Origin: an uncultured Clostridia bacterium
Lineage (GTDB): Bacteria > Bacillota > Clostridia > Oscillospirales > CAG-382
Direction: 5' to 3'
NCBI GenBank assembly: GCA_947630765.1
Contig: CANRIX010000003.1
Location: 62,001-126,000 of the forward strand
Length of the DNA: 64,000 nucleotides
Shown here: in pieces, positions 1 to 7,282 of the stretch
How the letters are laid out: the number at the start of each line of letters is the position of its first letter
How positions within the stretch are numbered: the stretch's first letter is position 1
Notes under the pieces: model-generated
What the model was told of the DNA's origin: nothing
What the model saw: only the letters and a program-made list of their open reading frames with translations
Databases searched by the model: none
Position numbers and translations under genes: made by a program

Positions 1-30
1 GATTCAAATCTCGATTTCTATGTTTGCTTG

Positions 31-1335
31 TCAAGTCCCGGTTCGCTTTCCCTCGTCTTTTGCGGTCGATTCCGTAAACGTATACTTCATAAGAATCCTT
101 CCGAACAGCAGGCAGACGGCGATCCCGACGATCCCGAGAAGAAACATGACGAGAGCGGCGCCGGAGCCTTTTCCCACGCCGAAGGCGCCCGCGAGCAGTC
201 CGTCCGGCTTTGCCCGCGCCATCCACGGTTCGCAAACCTTGTCCACCAGGAACCCGCCGACAAACGTGCCGATCGGAATGGTGAAAAACTGCATCGTGTT
301 CCGGCAGGAATACACGCGTCCCTGCATTTCCGGCGGAATGGTGCTGCGCAGGATCACGTCGAGGTTCGCGCTCATGATCGGGACGACGGACCAACCGACG
401 ACCTGGGCGACGCACCACCATACCGGCGTCCGCGCAAACGCGAGGATGAAATTTTCCGTACCCAAAGAAAACAGCATCGTCAGCCAAATGACCCGAATGC
501 GGTTTTTCGGCGCGGGAAGTACGGTTGCCGCGAGGCTTCCGATCAGCGTCGCGATGCCGGCGCACGACGTGACGATGCCCAGCACCGCTTTTCCGCCGTT
601 TTCACGGGAAAGCACATAGGGCGGAAGCACCGCGTCAAACGCGGATGCCGCGAAATTCACGCCCGCAAGGAACAGGATCAGCCAAAGCAGCAACCCGTTC
701 CGGCGCAAATAGGACAAACCGGCTTTCGCGCTCGAAAAAACGGTCTCCTTCGCGCCGTCAACGCGTTGCTTTTCCAGCGGCGGGATCCGCACGAAACCCG
801 CCAACGCCGCAAACGCCGCCGCGAAGGTCGCAAGGTCCACGGCGATCACGCCGTCCATGCCCGTGGCCGCGTAAAGGGACGTCGCGATGACAGGATGTAA
901 AATCGTGACGAGCGCGTTTGAAAACGACCGCAGACCGCTCGTCCGCTGATACTGCGCCTTCGGCGTGATCTGCGTCATGGCCACTTCGCCGGCGGGCTGC
1001 TGCACCGTATTCATCAGGCCGCTCACCGCATTCAACGCGTACAGATGGACCGGGCGCAGGGCGTCGATTTTCAGCAGAATCAGAACCAGAACGGTGCATC
1101 CGGCGGCGAACGTGTCGCAGAAAAGCATGGTCCGCTTTTTATCCCATCGGTCGGAAAGCGCCCCGGCAAAAATGCTTGTCAGCACATACGGCGTATAGGA
1201 ACAGATGGACAGAAGCGCCGTTTGCAGGGCCGAGCCGGTCTTTTCGTACAGCCATACCGTCAGCGCGAACCCCGTCATGGCGCTGCCGAGCTGGGAAAGC
1301 GACTGCGTCGACCATAGGATCAAAAAGGGTTTCAT
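31..1335 (-). CDS. MFS efflux transporter (macrolide-efflux-like)
   Basis: A polytopic major-facilitator protein of about 434 residues. It opens with a helix beginning FLILWSTQSLSQLGS and has the loop SDRWDKKRTML between the second and third helices, where MFS proteins keep the conserved A motif; the overall look is that of the DHA3/MefA drug-export branch. The ATG at 1335 is chosen because it overlaps the stop of the upstream Nudix gene (ATGA), implying translational coupling; an in-frame ATG further upstream lies inside the Nudix gene. It is the last gene of a leftward operon lipoprotein > Nudix > MFS. Export of a small hydrophobic compound is a family-level inference; the substrate is unknown. 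Confidence 0.85.
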   Translation of the reverse strand: MKPFLILWSTQSLSQLGSAMTGFALTVWLYEKTGSALQTALLSICSYTPYVLTSIFAGALSDRWDKKRTMLFCDTFAAGCTVLVLILLKIDALRPVHLYALNAVSGLMNTVQQPAGEVAMTQITPKAQYQRTSGLRSFSNALVTILHPVIATSLYAATGMDGVIAVDLATFAAAFAALAGFVRIPPLEKQRVDGAKETVFSSAKAGLSYLRRNGLLLWLILFLAGVNFAASAFDAVLPPYVLSRENGGKAVLGIVTSCAGIATLIGSLAATVLPAPKNRIRVIWLTMLFSLGTENFILAFARTPVWWCVAQVVGWSVVPIMSANLDVILRSTIPPEMQGRVYSCRNTMQFFTIPIGTFVGGFLVDKVCEPWMARAKPDGLLAGAFGVGKGSGAALVMFLLGIVGIAVCLLFGRILMKYTFTESTAKDEGKRTGT

Positions 1336-1784
1336 TTTTGATTGTCTGCCGCTTGCAGCCTGCAATGCAGTTCGTACAGGGCGGTTCGGTTTGAATCCCA
1401 TTGACATTTCGACCGTGCTTCGTCATACGGCAGCCAAACGCACGCAGTATGTTCGTGGGACAGCTTGATCTCTTCCGCACAGGCAAAGCCGAACGCATAT
1501 TCCGGCACGACGTAGGTATCCGGCACCCAGCTGCACAGATCCTTTTTCGGGAAACTATCGGTGGGGATGCAGCACATGGATTTCAGCCGCACCATGTTTT
1601 CGGCGTGGATCCCGCTTTCCTCGAAAACCTCACGCACCGCGGCCTGCAGGGGCGTTTCGTCATCTTCGCCGCCGCCGGCAAGGAATTGCCACTGGTCAAA
1701 ATCCGCACGGTGAAAGACGCAGTAAAGGGGGTTCCCGTCCACGATCCGATAGGGGATCGCCAGGATTTGAAACGGCGCTCTCAT
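1332..1784 (-). CDS. Nudix hydrolase
   Basis: A 150-residue single-domain Nudix protein. A complete Nudix box is visible at about residues 38-60 (GGGEDDE, then seven residues, then REVFEESGI), fitting GX5EX7REUXEEXGU, so the metal-binding glutamates are intact. Family members hydrolyse nucleoside diphosphates linked to another group; the early AIPYRIVDGNPLYCVFHR strand resembles dihydroneopterin-triphosphate/dNTP pyrophosphatases but this does not fix the substrate. A GGAGGG site lies 4 bases before the ATG. It sits 28 bp after the lipoprotein gene and overlaps the MFS start by 4 bp, so the three are probably co-transcribed. Confidence 0.9.
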   Translation of the reverse strand: MRAPFQILAIPYRIVDGNPLYCVFHRADFDQWQFLAGGGEDDETPLQAAVREVFEESGIHAENMVRLKSMCCIPTDSFPKKDLCSWVPDTYVVPEYAFGFACAEEIKLSHEHTACVWLPYDEARSKCQWDSNRTALYELHCRLQAADNQK

Positions 1785-1812
1785 CTTTCCCTCCGTAAAA
1801 TTGATTCCGTAT

Positions 1813-2415
1813 CTATTCCGACGTTTTTGCCTGCGATGCGCGGAAGGAGTCGCCGTTGAACTGGCAGATATGTTCGATCGCCTGCTCCTGCGTCAGCTCG
1901 TCCGCCGAAAGCGCTTCCCCGCTCCCCACGAGACGGCACTGCAGTCCGGCGCTCGCCAGCGCACGGACCTCGTCCGCCGTGAACAGGTAGTAGAACCACC
2001 CGTCGGCGTCCCCGCCGCTTTCCGGCGACGCGATTTCCGAAAGCGTGACCCATGCGTCCGCGTAAAACGCGTCCGGGTTCTGCAGTTTCCCGGCGACGGC
2101 GTCGCGGTCCCCCCGCCCGTCGGCAGCGTTCAGGCAGAAGGCGACGTGATAGAGCCGATTCGGGTCGCTTTTATATAAGGAAAGCATGGTGCCGAGCGCC
2201 GGACCGATCTCCTGCGGGCAGTCCGCCGGACGGGACAGCAGCGGGGACGTCTCCCGGTCCTGCAAAACCTCGACCGACGCGTAAAGCAGTTCCGACCGCT
2301 CCGCGTCGCCCGCATTCGACGATTTCCCCGCGTTTCCGCAGCCGCAAAGCACCGCCAGCGCGGTGAGCAGCAATAGCGCGAACAGCGTCCGCACCGTTTT
2401 TTCGCCATTTTTCAT
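1813..2415 (-). CDS. Predicted lipoprotein of unknown function
   Basis: A 200-residue protein with a lipoprotein signal: KNGEKTVR, a hydrophobic run, then lipobox LCGC with the lipidated cysteine near residue 26, followed by a short Gly/Ser/Asn spacer. The mature part is acidic and soluble-looking, with no motif I recognise. It is the first gene of the leftward operon with Nudix and MFS genes and has its own strong promoter. It is likely anchored on the outer face of the membrane; function unknown. Confidence 0.75.
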   Translation of the reverse strand: MKNGEKTVRTLFALLLLTALAVLCGCGNAGKSSNAGDAERSELLYASVEVLQDRETSPLLSRPADCPQEIGPALGTMLSLYKSDPNRLYHVAFCLNAADGRGDRDAVAGKLQNPDAFYADAWVTLSEIASPESGGDADGWFYYLFTADEVRALASAGLQCRLVGSGEALSADELTQEQAIEHICQFNGDSFRASQAKTSE

Positions 2416-2445
2416 CTTTCCGTCGCCCCTTTTTCCGTTTTTTTC

Positions 2446-2474
2446 AGTATAACACGGGGCGGCGGGAATGTCAA
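2446..2474 (-). promoter_or_regulatory. Promoter of lipoprotein-Nudix-MFS operon
   Basis: Reading leftward, TTGACA and TATACT are separated by exactly 17 bases, about 30 bp before the lipoprotein ATG. The -35 overlaps the stop codon of the ytvI-like gene. Confidence 0.75.
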
Positions 2475-3580
2475 GAGGTTTGCGCGTCCGCGCCTTCCGC
2501 CGGTTCGCCCTTTTTCGCGGACAGGAACCGCCAGAGCAGCAGTGCGCCGAGCGGAAACAGGAACAGCCCCCAAAACCCGAGCAGCTGCAGTCCGAGGTAC
2601 ATCGACGCGAGCGACGCCAGCGGCGGCAGACCGATATACTTCCCGACGATGCGCGGCTCGATGACCTGCCGCACGACGGTCATGACCACATACACGACCA
2701 GCAGTCCGATCCCGTCCCCGACGTGCCCGGTGCAGAGCAGGAAAATCGCCCAGGGCAGCAGCACGGTCCCGGTCCCGAGCACGGGCAGGATGTCGATAAG
2801 GGCGGTCGCCAGCGCAATCAGGAACGCGTAGCGGTACCCGAGCAGCAGCAGGGCGGCGAACAGCTCGGAAAAGGTCACGAGCAGGATCAGCCCGTACGCC
2901 CGGAAGAAGCTCCCGCCGACTTCGAGGACCACCCGCTTGCACTTCAGCAGATGCTTCGCGACGCGGTCGGGAAGCATCGCAAGCAGCGACGCGTGCAGTC
3001 TGCGGAAGTCGATGGCGAAGTAGTAGGCGGACAGCAGTACGACCAGCACCGACAGCAGCGCGTTCGGCAGAAACGCCGCCAACCCCGCCAGAAACGGCAG
3101 CACCGAGCCGGAAAGCCGCTCCGCCAGCACCCCGAGCAGGTCGGTCAGCCGATGGTCGAGGTCGGCAAGGAAGCTGCGGATCCCCTCGCTCGCGTCGACG
3201 AACGGGATCCGTGCGGCGATGCGGTCGGCGATCTCGTCCGCGTAGGCGGGGTCCTGCCGCAGGCGGTCGAGGAACCGTCCGAGCGCGTCCGCGAGCGAAC
3301 CGAGCTCCCCCGTGATCCGCCGCACGGCCAGCACGCACGCCAGCACCAGAAACGCCACGATCAGCACGACCGCGAACAGCACCGTCGCCTTGCGCGATAT
3401 CCCCGCGTGCTTCTCCATCGCCCGCACCAGCGGCTGCAGGCAGAACGCGATGATGTAGGCGATCAGGAACGGCAGGAGCGCCCCGAACAGGTAGTGAAAG
3501 AACAGGTAGACCCCTGCCGCGATCAGCAGCAATCCGAACAGGTAGCGGGTCAGACGGTGAAAGCTCTCCTCCGAAAACAA
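2471..3580 (-). CDS. ytvI: AI-2E family permease, YtvI-like
   Basis: About 369 residues with 7-8 predicted membrane helices (YLFGLLLIAAGVYLFFHYLF and FLIAYIIAFCLQPLVRAMEKH near the start; a C-terminal helix cluster with VVRQVIEPRIVGKYIGLPPL, typical of the AI-2E/PerM family). In spore-forming Firmicutes this subgroup is annotated as sporulation integral membrane protein YtvI. No ATG lies upstream of the first helix except one inside the divergent tRNA-Glu gene, so I place the start at a TTG (3580) with GGAG 8 bases upstream. The gene is divergent from tRNA-Glu. Whether the cell sporulates cannot be told from this window. Confidence 0.8.
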   Translation of the reverse strand: MFSEESFHRLTRYLFGLLLIAAGVYLFFHYLFGALLPFLIAYIIAFCLQPLVRAMEKHAGISRKATVLFAVVLIVAFLVLACVLAVRRITGELGSLADALGRFLDRLRQDPAYADEIADRIAARIPFVDASEGIRSFLADLDHRLTDLLGVLAERLSGSVLPFLAGLAAFLPNALLSVLVVLLSAYYFAIDFRRLHASLLAMLPDRVAKHLLKCKRVVLEVGGSFFRAYGLILLVTFSELFAALLLLGYRYAFLIALATALIDILPVLGTGTVLLPWAIFLLCTGHVGDGIGLLVVYVVMTVVRQVIEPRIVGKYIGLPPLASLASMYLGLQLLGFWGLFLFPLGALLLWRFLSAKKGEPAEGADAQTS

Positions 3581-3611
3581 AAAATCATCTCCAAAAAATC
3601 CGAAAAAGGTC

Positions 3612-3640
3612 TTGACAAACCCGTCGGGGTGTGGTATAGT
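3612..3640 (+). promoter_or_regulatory. Promoter of tRNA-Glu
   Basis: TTGACA, 17-base spacer, TATAGT, ending 13 bp before the mature tRNA 5' end. Confidence 0.85.
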
Positions 3641-3653
3641 AGGAGTACGACGT

Positions 3654-3728
3654 GGCCGGTTAGTCAAACGGTTAAGACGCCGCCCTCTCACGGCGGAGAT
3701 AGGAGTTCGATTCTCCTACTGGTCACCA
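3654..3728 (+). tRNA. tRNA-Glu (anticodon CTC)
   Basis: The cloverleaf folds: acceptor GGCCGGT pairs with ACTGGTC, the anticodon stem CCGCC/GGCGG encloses loop CTCTCAC with anticodon CTC, the T-arm has GTTCGATTC, and CCA is encoded. The inverted repeat AACGGCGAA/TTCGCCGTT follows at 3731-3759 as a probable weak terminator. Confidence 0.92.
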
Positions 3729-3834
3729 CGAACGGCGAATGCGTGTGCGTTCGCCGTTTTCCCTTTGATAGGAGTATGGACGACCGCTCGATAGAGTATA
3801 CGGGGAAAATTCCAAAAAAATCCGCCAAAAGCAG

Positions 3835-3863
3835 TTGACAAGCCGGAAAAACTGTGCTATAAT
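3835..3863 (+). promoter_or_regulatory. Promoter of tRNA-Ser
   Basis: Consensus TTGACA, 17-base spacer, TATAAT, ending 30 bp before tRNA-Ser. Confidence 0.88.
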
Positions 3864-3893
3864 ATGCACGTTGCCCGCGTGAAGCGAATATCT

Positions 3894-3984
3894 GGACAGA
3901 TGGCCGAGTTGGTCTAAGGCGCACGACTGGAAATCGTGTAACGGTTAACCCCGTTCTAGGGTTCGAATCCCTATCTGTCCGCCA
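3894..3984 (+). tRNA. tRNA-Ser (anticodon GGA)
   Basis: A 91-nt class II tRNA with long variable arm. The acceptor begins GGACAGA and ends TCTGTCC; anticodon stem CACGA/TCGTG encloses loop CTGGAAA (anticodon GGA); the T-arm contains GGTTCGAATCC; discriminator G and CCA are encoded. Its last 21 bp are repeated exactly 107 bp downstream. Confidence 0.93.
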
Positions 3985-4091
3985 ATGAAAAAGGTCCGCA
4001 ATTTGCGGACCTTTTTTGCGCTCATTTGAACGTGAATGGGATTCGAACGGATCGAGCCGGCAGGCGAGAGCGAATCCCTATCTGTCCGCCA
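3964..4091 (+). repeat. Direct repeat of the tRNA-Ser 3' end (att-like scar)
   Basis: The last 21 bp of tRNA-Ser (3964-3984, CGAATCCC to GCCA) recur exactly at 4071-4091. The distal copy runs directly into the hairpin that also follows tRNA-Val and tRNA-Leu(GAG) here, so it looks like the original chromosomal junction, with 107 bp inserted after a regenerated tRNA end. The insert holds a terminator and an inverted T-arm-like fragment (GGGATTCGAAC near 4038). No integrase is present. Confidence 0.7.
3988..4018 (+). terminator. Rho-independent terminator after tRNA-Ser
   Basis: A perfect hairpin (AAAAAGGTCCGCA ... TGCGGACC) followed by six T. It lies inside the 107-bp segment separating the two copies of the tRNA 3' end. 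Confidence 0.85.
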
Positions 4092-4124
4092 AAAATCGGC
4101 AAGACGAATGTCTTGCCGATTTTT
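4091..4124 (+). terminator. tRNA-associated terminator hairpin, copy 1
   Basis: ATCGGCAAGAC / GTCTTGCCGAT stem, five T, then the tail AACTCTTCACT. It begins at the A of an encoded CCA. Near-identical units follow tRNA-Val (40823) and tRNA-Leu(GAG) (55076, minus). Confidence 0.8.
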
Positions 4125-4236
4125 AACTCTTCACTACGTCTTCACTTTTCGCATACGGCTTCCCAAACGGCGTTAAGGCTTATATGCAGATAAAAAGAAA
4201 TAACCACCGCTTATCCGTTGAATAACATCCCGGTAT

Positions 4237-4265
4237 TTGCATTTCTTCGACCGTGCCGTTATAAT
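4237..4265 (+). promoter_or_regulatory. Promoter of the PurA-like gene
   Basis: TTGCAT, 17-base spacer, TATAAT, ending 36 bp before the start codon. A LysR gene lies downstream, so this is the natural place for a LysR site, but I see no convincing T-N11-A dyad. Confidence 0.65.
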
Positions 4266-4301
4266 AAAACCGTACCCTGAATATGGATCGGAGGAATGTA
4301 T

Positions 4302-5600
4302 ATGGTCACGGCGATTACGGGAAGCGGTTTCGGAGACGAAGGGAAAGGCAAAATAACGGACTTTCTGGCGGAGAAAGCGGACGTTGCCGTGCGGTTTCAA
4401 GGCGGCGCAAACGCAGGGCATACGATCCGAAACGATTTCGGGAGGTTTGTTTTGCGCCTGCTTCCGTCCGGCGTGTTTCACCAACATGTCGAAAATATGA
4501 TCGCGAGCGGTGTGGCGTTTGACGCGGATATTTTTTTCTCCGAACTTGAAATGCTGAAGGAACGGGGCGTCAAGGCGCCGAAAATCCTTGTTTCGACCCG
4601 TGCGCAGCTGCTTTTGCCCATCCACAAACTGCAAGACAAATGGGAGGAAGAACGCCTCGAAAAGCACAAATTCGGCTCGACACTTTCCGGCATATGGCCG
4701 TTTTATTCCGACAAATTCGCAAGAAAAAACATCCCGATATCCGCGTTGTATTCCGAAGAACTCAGGGATATCGCCGACCGCTTCTGCAAAGATAAAAACA
4801 TCTATTGCAAAGCGTTTTACGGCATTGCGAATGCGGTTTCCTATCAGGACCTGCTACAGTACTTATACGACGTAAAGACCCGCCTTTCCCCGTATTTGTG
4901 CGACTGTCCGTACTATATGAACAAGGCGATAAAAGACGGAAAAAACATTCTGCTGGAAGGGCAGCTCGGCGCCCTTCGGGATATCGAAAACGGGATCTAC
5001 CCGTATGTCACCTCCTCCTCGCCGCTTGCGGGATTCGGAAGCGTGAGCGCGGGGATTCCCCCCTACGAGATCAAGTCCGTCGTATCCGTTGTGAAGGCGT
5101 ATACGACGAGCGTGGGGGAAGGTCCTTTGGTCGGTGAAGTCTTCGGAAGCGCCGCCGACGAACTCCGCAGACGGGGCGGCGATCAGGGTGAGTTCGGCGC
5201 CAATACCGGGCGACCGCGCAGAATGGCGTGGTTTGACTGCGTTTCGACAAGATACGGTTGTATGCTGCAAGGGGCGACGGAAATCGCATTGACAAATCTT
5301 GATGTCCTCGGCTATTTGGATCGGATCCCTGTCTGTGTGAGCTACTGTACAAACGGGAAAATCACGAAGAATTTCCCCCAAACGGATCTGCTCAAAGCAT
5401 CTCGGCCTGTTTACGAATACCTGAACGGCTGGAACTGCGATATTTCGGGGTGCTCTCAATACGAGGAGCTGCCGGAAGCGGCGAAAAACTATATCCGTTT
5501 CATCGAGGACCAAATCGGCGTACCCGTATCCATCATTTCGGTCGGTCCGAAACGAAAGCAGACGATATTCCGAAATCGCAGGGTTGAAAATAAGCTGTGA
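4302..5600 (+). CDS. Divergent adenylosuccinate synthetase (PurA family)
   Basis: About 432 residues, normal PurA length. PurA joins IMP and aspartate using GTP on the route to AMP. The P-loop-like element is GSGFGDEGKGK instead of the usual GTQWGDEGKGK, but the catalytic Asp (GDEGKGK) and His (ANAGHT) remain. Other landmarks are LRLLPSGV, YPYVTSSSPL, SVGEGPL, FGANTGRPRRMAWFD, ALTNLDVLGYLD and ISVGPKRKQTI. The start is the second ATG (4302), 7 bases after GGAGG; an ATG at 4296 is too close to that site. The neighbour is a LysR regulator, not other purine genes. The many substitutions at conserved sites suggest a specialised paralogue, possibly with altered substrate use, rather than the housekeeping enzyme. 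Confidence 0.85.
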   Translation: MVTAITGSGFGDEGKGKITDFLAEKADVAVRFQGGANAGHTIRNDFGRFVLRLLPSGVFHQHVENMIASGVAFDADIFFSELEMLKERGVKAPKILVSTRAQLLLPIHKLQDKWEEERLEKHKFGSTLSGIWPFYSDKFARKNIPISALYSEELRDIADRFCKDKNIYCKAFYGIANAVSYQDLLQYLYDVKTRLSPYLCDCPYYMNKAIKDGKNILLEGQLGALRDIENGIYPYVTSSSPLAGFGSVSAGIPPYEIKSVVSVVKAYTTSVGEGPLVGEVFGSAADELRRRGGDQGEFGANTGRPRRMAWFDCVSTRYGCMLQGATEIALTNLDVLGYLDRIPVCVSYCTNGKITKNFPQTDLLKASRPVYEYLNGWNCDISGCSQYEELPEAAKNYIRFIEDQIGVPVSIISVGPKRKQTIFRNRRVENKL

Positions 5601-5647
5601 TTATGGTATAATCAATCCGAAATAACATCGACTTATGGAGACGGCGT

Positions 5648-6520
5648 ATGAACATCAATTACGATTGGTACAAAATATTCTGCTGTGTCGCCGAGCACGA
5701 AAATATCACGCTCGCTTCGGAAAAGCTGTTCATTTCGCAGCCGGCCGTAAGCCAAAGCATTTCCCGGCTTGAGGAAACGGTCGGCTGTGCGCTCTTCCTT
5801 CGTACCCCGAAAGGGGTAAAGCTCACCGCGGAAGGTCAGGTTTTATACCAGTACGCCGCAGCGGGGATCGCGGCTTTTTCCGAAGGGGAACGTCGCCTGA
5901 CAGCCATGCTGCGCCTTGACGTCGGGGAAATCCGCATCGGGGCAAGCGATATGACGTTGGAATTCTGCCTGCTCCCGTATCTGGAAGCGTTTCATAAAAA
6001 GTACCCGAATATAACGATTGCGATCACCAATCATCCGACCCCGCAGACCTTGGAATTGCTGCGGCGGGGCGAAATCGATTTTGCCGCCGTGAGCGGACCG
6101 CTGTCCTGCCCCGAACTCGACGTGTTTCCCGTTCGCCAAATTCGGGATATTTTTATTTGCGGAAACCAAATGTGCGTCGCCGAAGCGGAACGAATTTCGG
6201 ACCTGCAAGAGCATTTGATCCTATTAGAAAGCAATACAAGCACAAGGCAGTTTTTGGATACGGAATTTCGCCGACGCGGATTCACGGCGACGCCCAAATT
6301 CGAGCTGGCAACCAGTTCGCAGATCGTCAGTTTTGCGGCACGGAACATGGGGGTCGGGTGCGTTGTGTCCGATTTCGCCGAAAACGCGATCGCAAACGGC
6401 GAGGTTCACGAAATTTTTGTTTCCGATCCCTTGCCGCCTCGCCAGATATACGTTGCGCAAGGGGCTGACCTGCATTCCAAAGCGGCAGATGAGCTTTTGA
6501 AAATGATCCTTTCCGAATGA
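5648..6520 (+). CDS. LysR-family transcriptional regulator
   Basis: 290 residues with an N-terminal winged helix (FCCVAEHENITLASEKLF, recognition region ISQPAVSQSISRLEE, wing LFLRTPKGVKLTAEG) at residues 10-65 and a periplasmic-binding-like effector domain from about 90 (GEIRIGASDMTLEFCLLPYL ending with a DNMG-like AARNMGVGCVVSDFA stretch). GGAG lies 7 bases before the ATG. It follows the PurA-like gene by 47 bp in the same direction, and a TATAAT at 5606-5611 may give it its own promoter. It is the obvious candidate regulator of the PurA-like gene, perhaps with a purine or amino-acid effector; that is inference. Confidence 0.92.
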   Translation: MNINYDWYKIFCCVAEHENITLASEKLFISQPAVSQSISRLEETVGCALFLRTPKGVKLTAEGQVLYQYAAAGIAAFSEGERRLTAMLRLDVGEIRIGASDMTLEFCLLPYLEAFHKKYPNITIAITNHPTPQTLELLRRGEIDFAAVSGPLSCPELDVFPVRQIRDIFICGNQMCVAEAERISDLQEHLILLESNTSTRQFLDTEFRRRGFTATPKFELATSSQIVSFAARNMGVGCVVSDFAENAIANGEVHEIFVSDPLPPRQIYVAQGADLHSKAADELLKMILSE

Positions 6521-6648
6521 CCTTCGCTTGAAGGTTCGATGAGAGAAGCACACGATTCTTATCGAACGAAACCCTTTCGGTTTATCCTGCAGGTCGCCTG
6601 TTCAAAGATTATCGCTCAAAAATTTACATACCGTTCATTTCCTTGCCC

Positions 6649-6677
6649 TTGCGGCGAAAGGAAAAATATGCTATACT
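6649..6677 (+). promoter_or_regulatory. Promoter ahead of tRNA-like element and leader
   Basis: TTGCGG, 17-base spacer, TATACT. Transcription would start near 6684, before the truncated tRNA-like sequence and the structured leader of the surface-protein operon. Confidence 0.6.
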
Positions 6678-6714
6678 GACAAAAACAGAATATACGAAAA
6701 TACGGTTTGAAAAG

Positions 6715-6768
6715 TTGTACGCTGAGTAGATTAAAAGGAAACCCGGTTCGAGTCCGGGACAACCGCCA
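6715..6768 (+). pseudogene. Truncated tRNA-like sequence
   Basis: A complete T-arm (CCCGG TTCGAGT CCGGG, 6742-6758) followed by ACAACC, G and an encoded CCA (6766-6768). GTTGT at 6714-6718 can pair with ACAAC to give a short acceptor stem, but only about 22 nt lie where the D and anticodon arms should be and no anticodon arm can be drawn. It looks like a deleted tRNA gene or an integration scar that still has a promoter. Confidence 0.5.
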
Positions 6769-6789
6769 TTACTGTATTTGACGAGACGA

Positions 6790-6970
6790 GCGCACGAGGT
6801 CCGCGGGGCAGTCTATTCCGGGGAGGAACGCTGCTTTGCGGTCTGGCGGGTCGCCGCGTCATAAGTCAGGAAGTCTGCCGTATTTTCGATGGGGAACCAC
6901 CGCTTTGGTGAGAAGAGTGCAACCGATTTGCTGCCGGGTCATCGGCTTTCGATTTGCGCTCTTTTTTTGC
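6790..6970 (+). promoter_or_regulatory. Structured leader with B12-box-like motif (candidate cobalamin riboswitch) and terminator
   Basis: The segment contains AGTCAGGAAGTCTGCCG (6864-6880), close to the B12 box rAGYCMGgAgaCCkGCC that closes cobalamin aptamers. Upstream are GGTCCGCGGGG, GGGGAGGAA and small hairpins (CGC/GCG, GGCGGGTCGCC) in roughly the expected order, but canonical GGUG and ACUGU core elements are not evident. After the box comes a small hairpin (CACC/GGTG, 6898-6910) and then a strong terminator: AAGAGTGCAA (6913-6922) pairs with TTTGCGCTCTT, followed by a T run ending at 6968. The genes downstream encode transcobalamin-like domains, which is why I favour cobalamin sensing. 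I am confident it is a regulated leader and only moderately confident of the ligand. Confidence 0.5.
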
Positions 6971-7019
6971 ATGACGCGAACCGAGCGCCGCGGTTCCCCC
7001 GCTCCGGCGTCGAATCGCT

Positions 7020-7064
7020 GCACCCTTTCCCCAAAAATCGGGCGAAAGGGTGCTTTTGCTTTTT
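7020..7064 (+). terminator. Second attenuator-like hairpin in the leader
   Basis: Perfect 10-bp stem GCACCCTTTC/GAAAGGGTGC followed by TTTTGCTTTTT. It ends just before the GGGAGG site of the next gene, so read-through or an alternative fold is needed for operon expression from the upstream promoter. Confidence 0.7.
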
Positions 7065-7078
7065 GGGAGGAGAAAAAC

Positions 7079-7258
7079 GTGACGCCGGAAGATAAGAAGC
7101 GCTGGGCGCAGGAGCGCCTGCGGGAAAAATATGCGGAACTGGGCAGACTGCCGAAAAAAGAGGACTTCGACGACGCGACAAGGGCGCGCATCAAGGCGTT
7201 TTTGGGTCCGTGGCCGCGGGCGCTGGAAGCCGCCGGGCTGAAGGAAAGCAAACCGTAA
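7079..7258 (+). CDS. Small protein with a single HNH-associated-repeat-like domain
   Basis: 59 residues starting at GTG (7079), 8 bases after GGGAGG. The core, REKYAELGRLPKKEDFDD followed by IKAFLGPWPRALEAAGL, matches the pattern of the short helical repeat associated with HNH homing endonucleases (G-R-P-t-x-x-d-F ... FGSWxxALxxAGL). Here it stands alone with no nuclease domain. It lies between the leader terminators and the first surface-protein gene (24 bp gap), so it would share the transcript. It may be a small nucleic-acid-binding or regulatory protein; function unknown. Confidence 0.7.
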   Translation: MTPEDKKRWAQERLREKYAELGRLPKKEDFDDATRARIKAFLGPWPRALEAAGLKESKP

Positions 7259-7282
7259 AAAATTCCATTGGGAGGTATAAAG

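Noticed and set aside
4302-5600. PurZ (2-aminoadenylosuccinate synthetase of Z-genome phages)
   Set aside because: PurZ lacks the catalytic Asp of GDEGKGK; this protein keeps it, and no phage or Z-genome partner genes are nearby.
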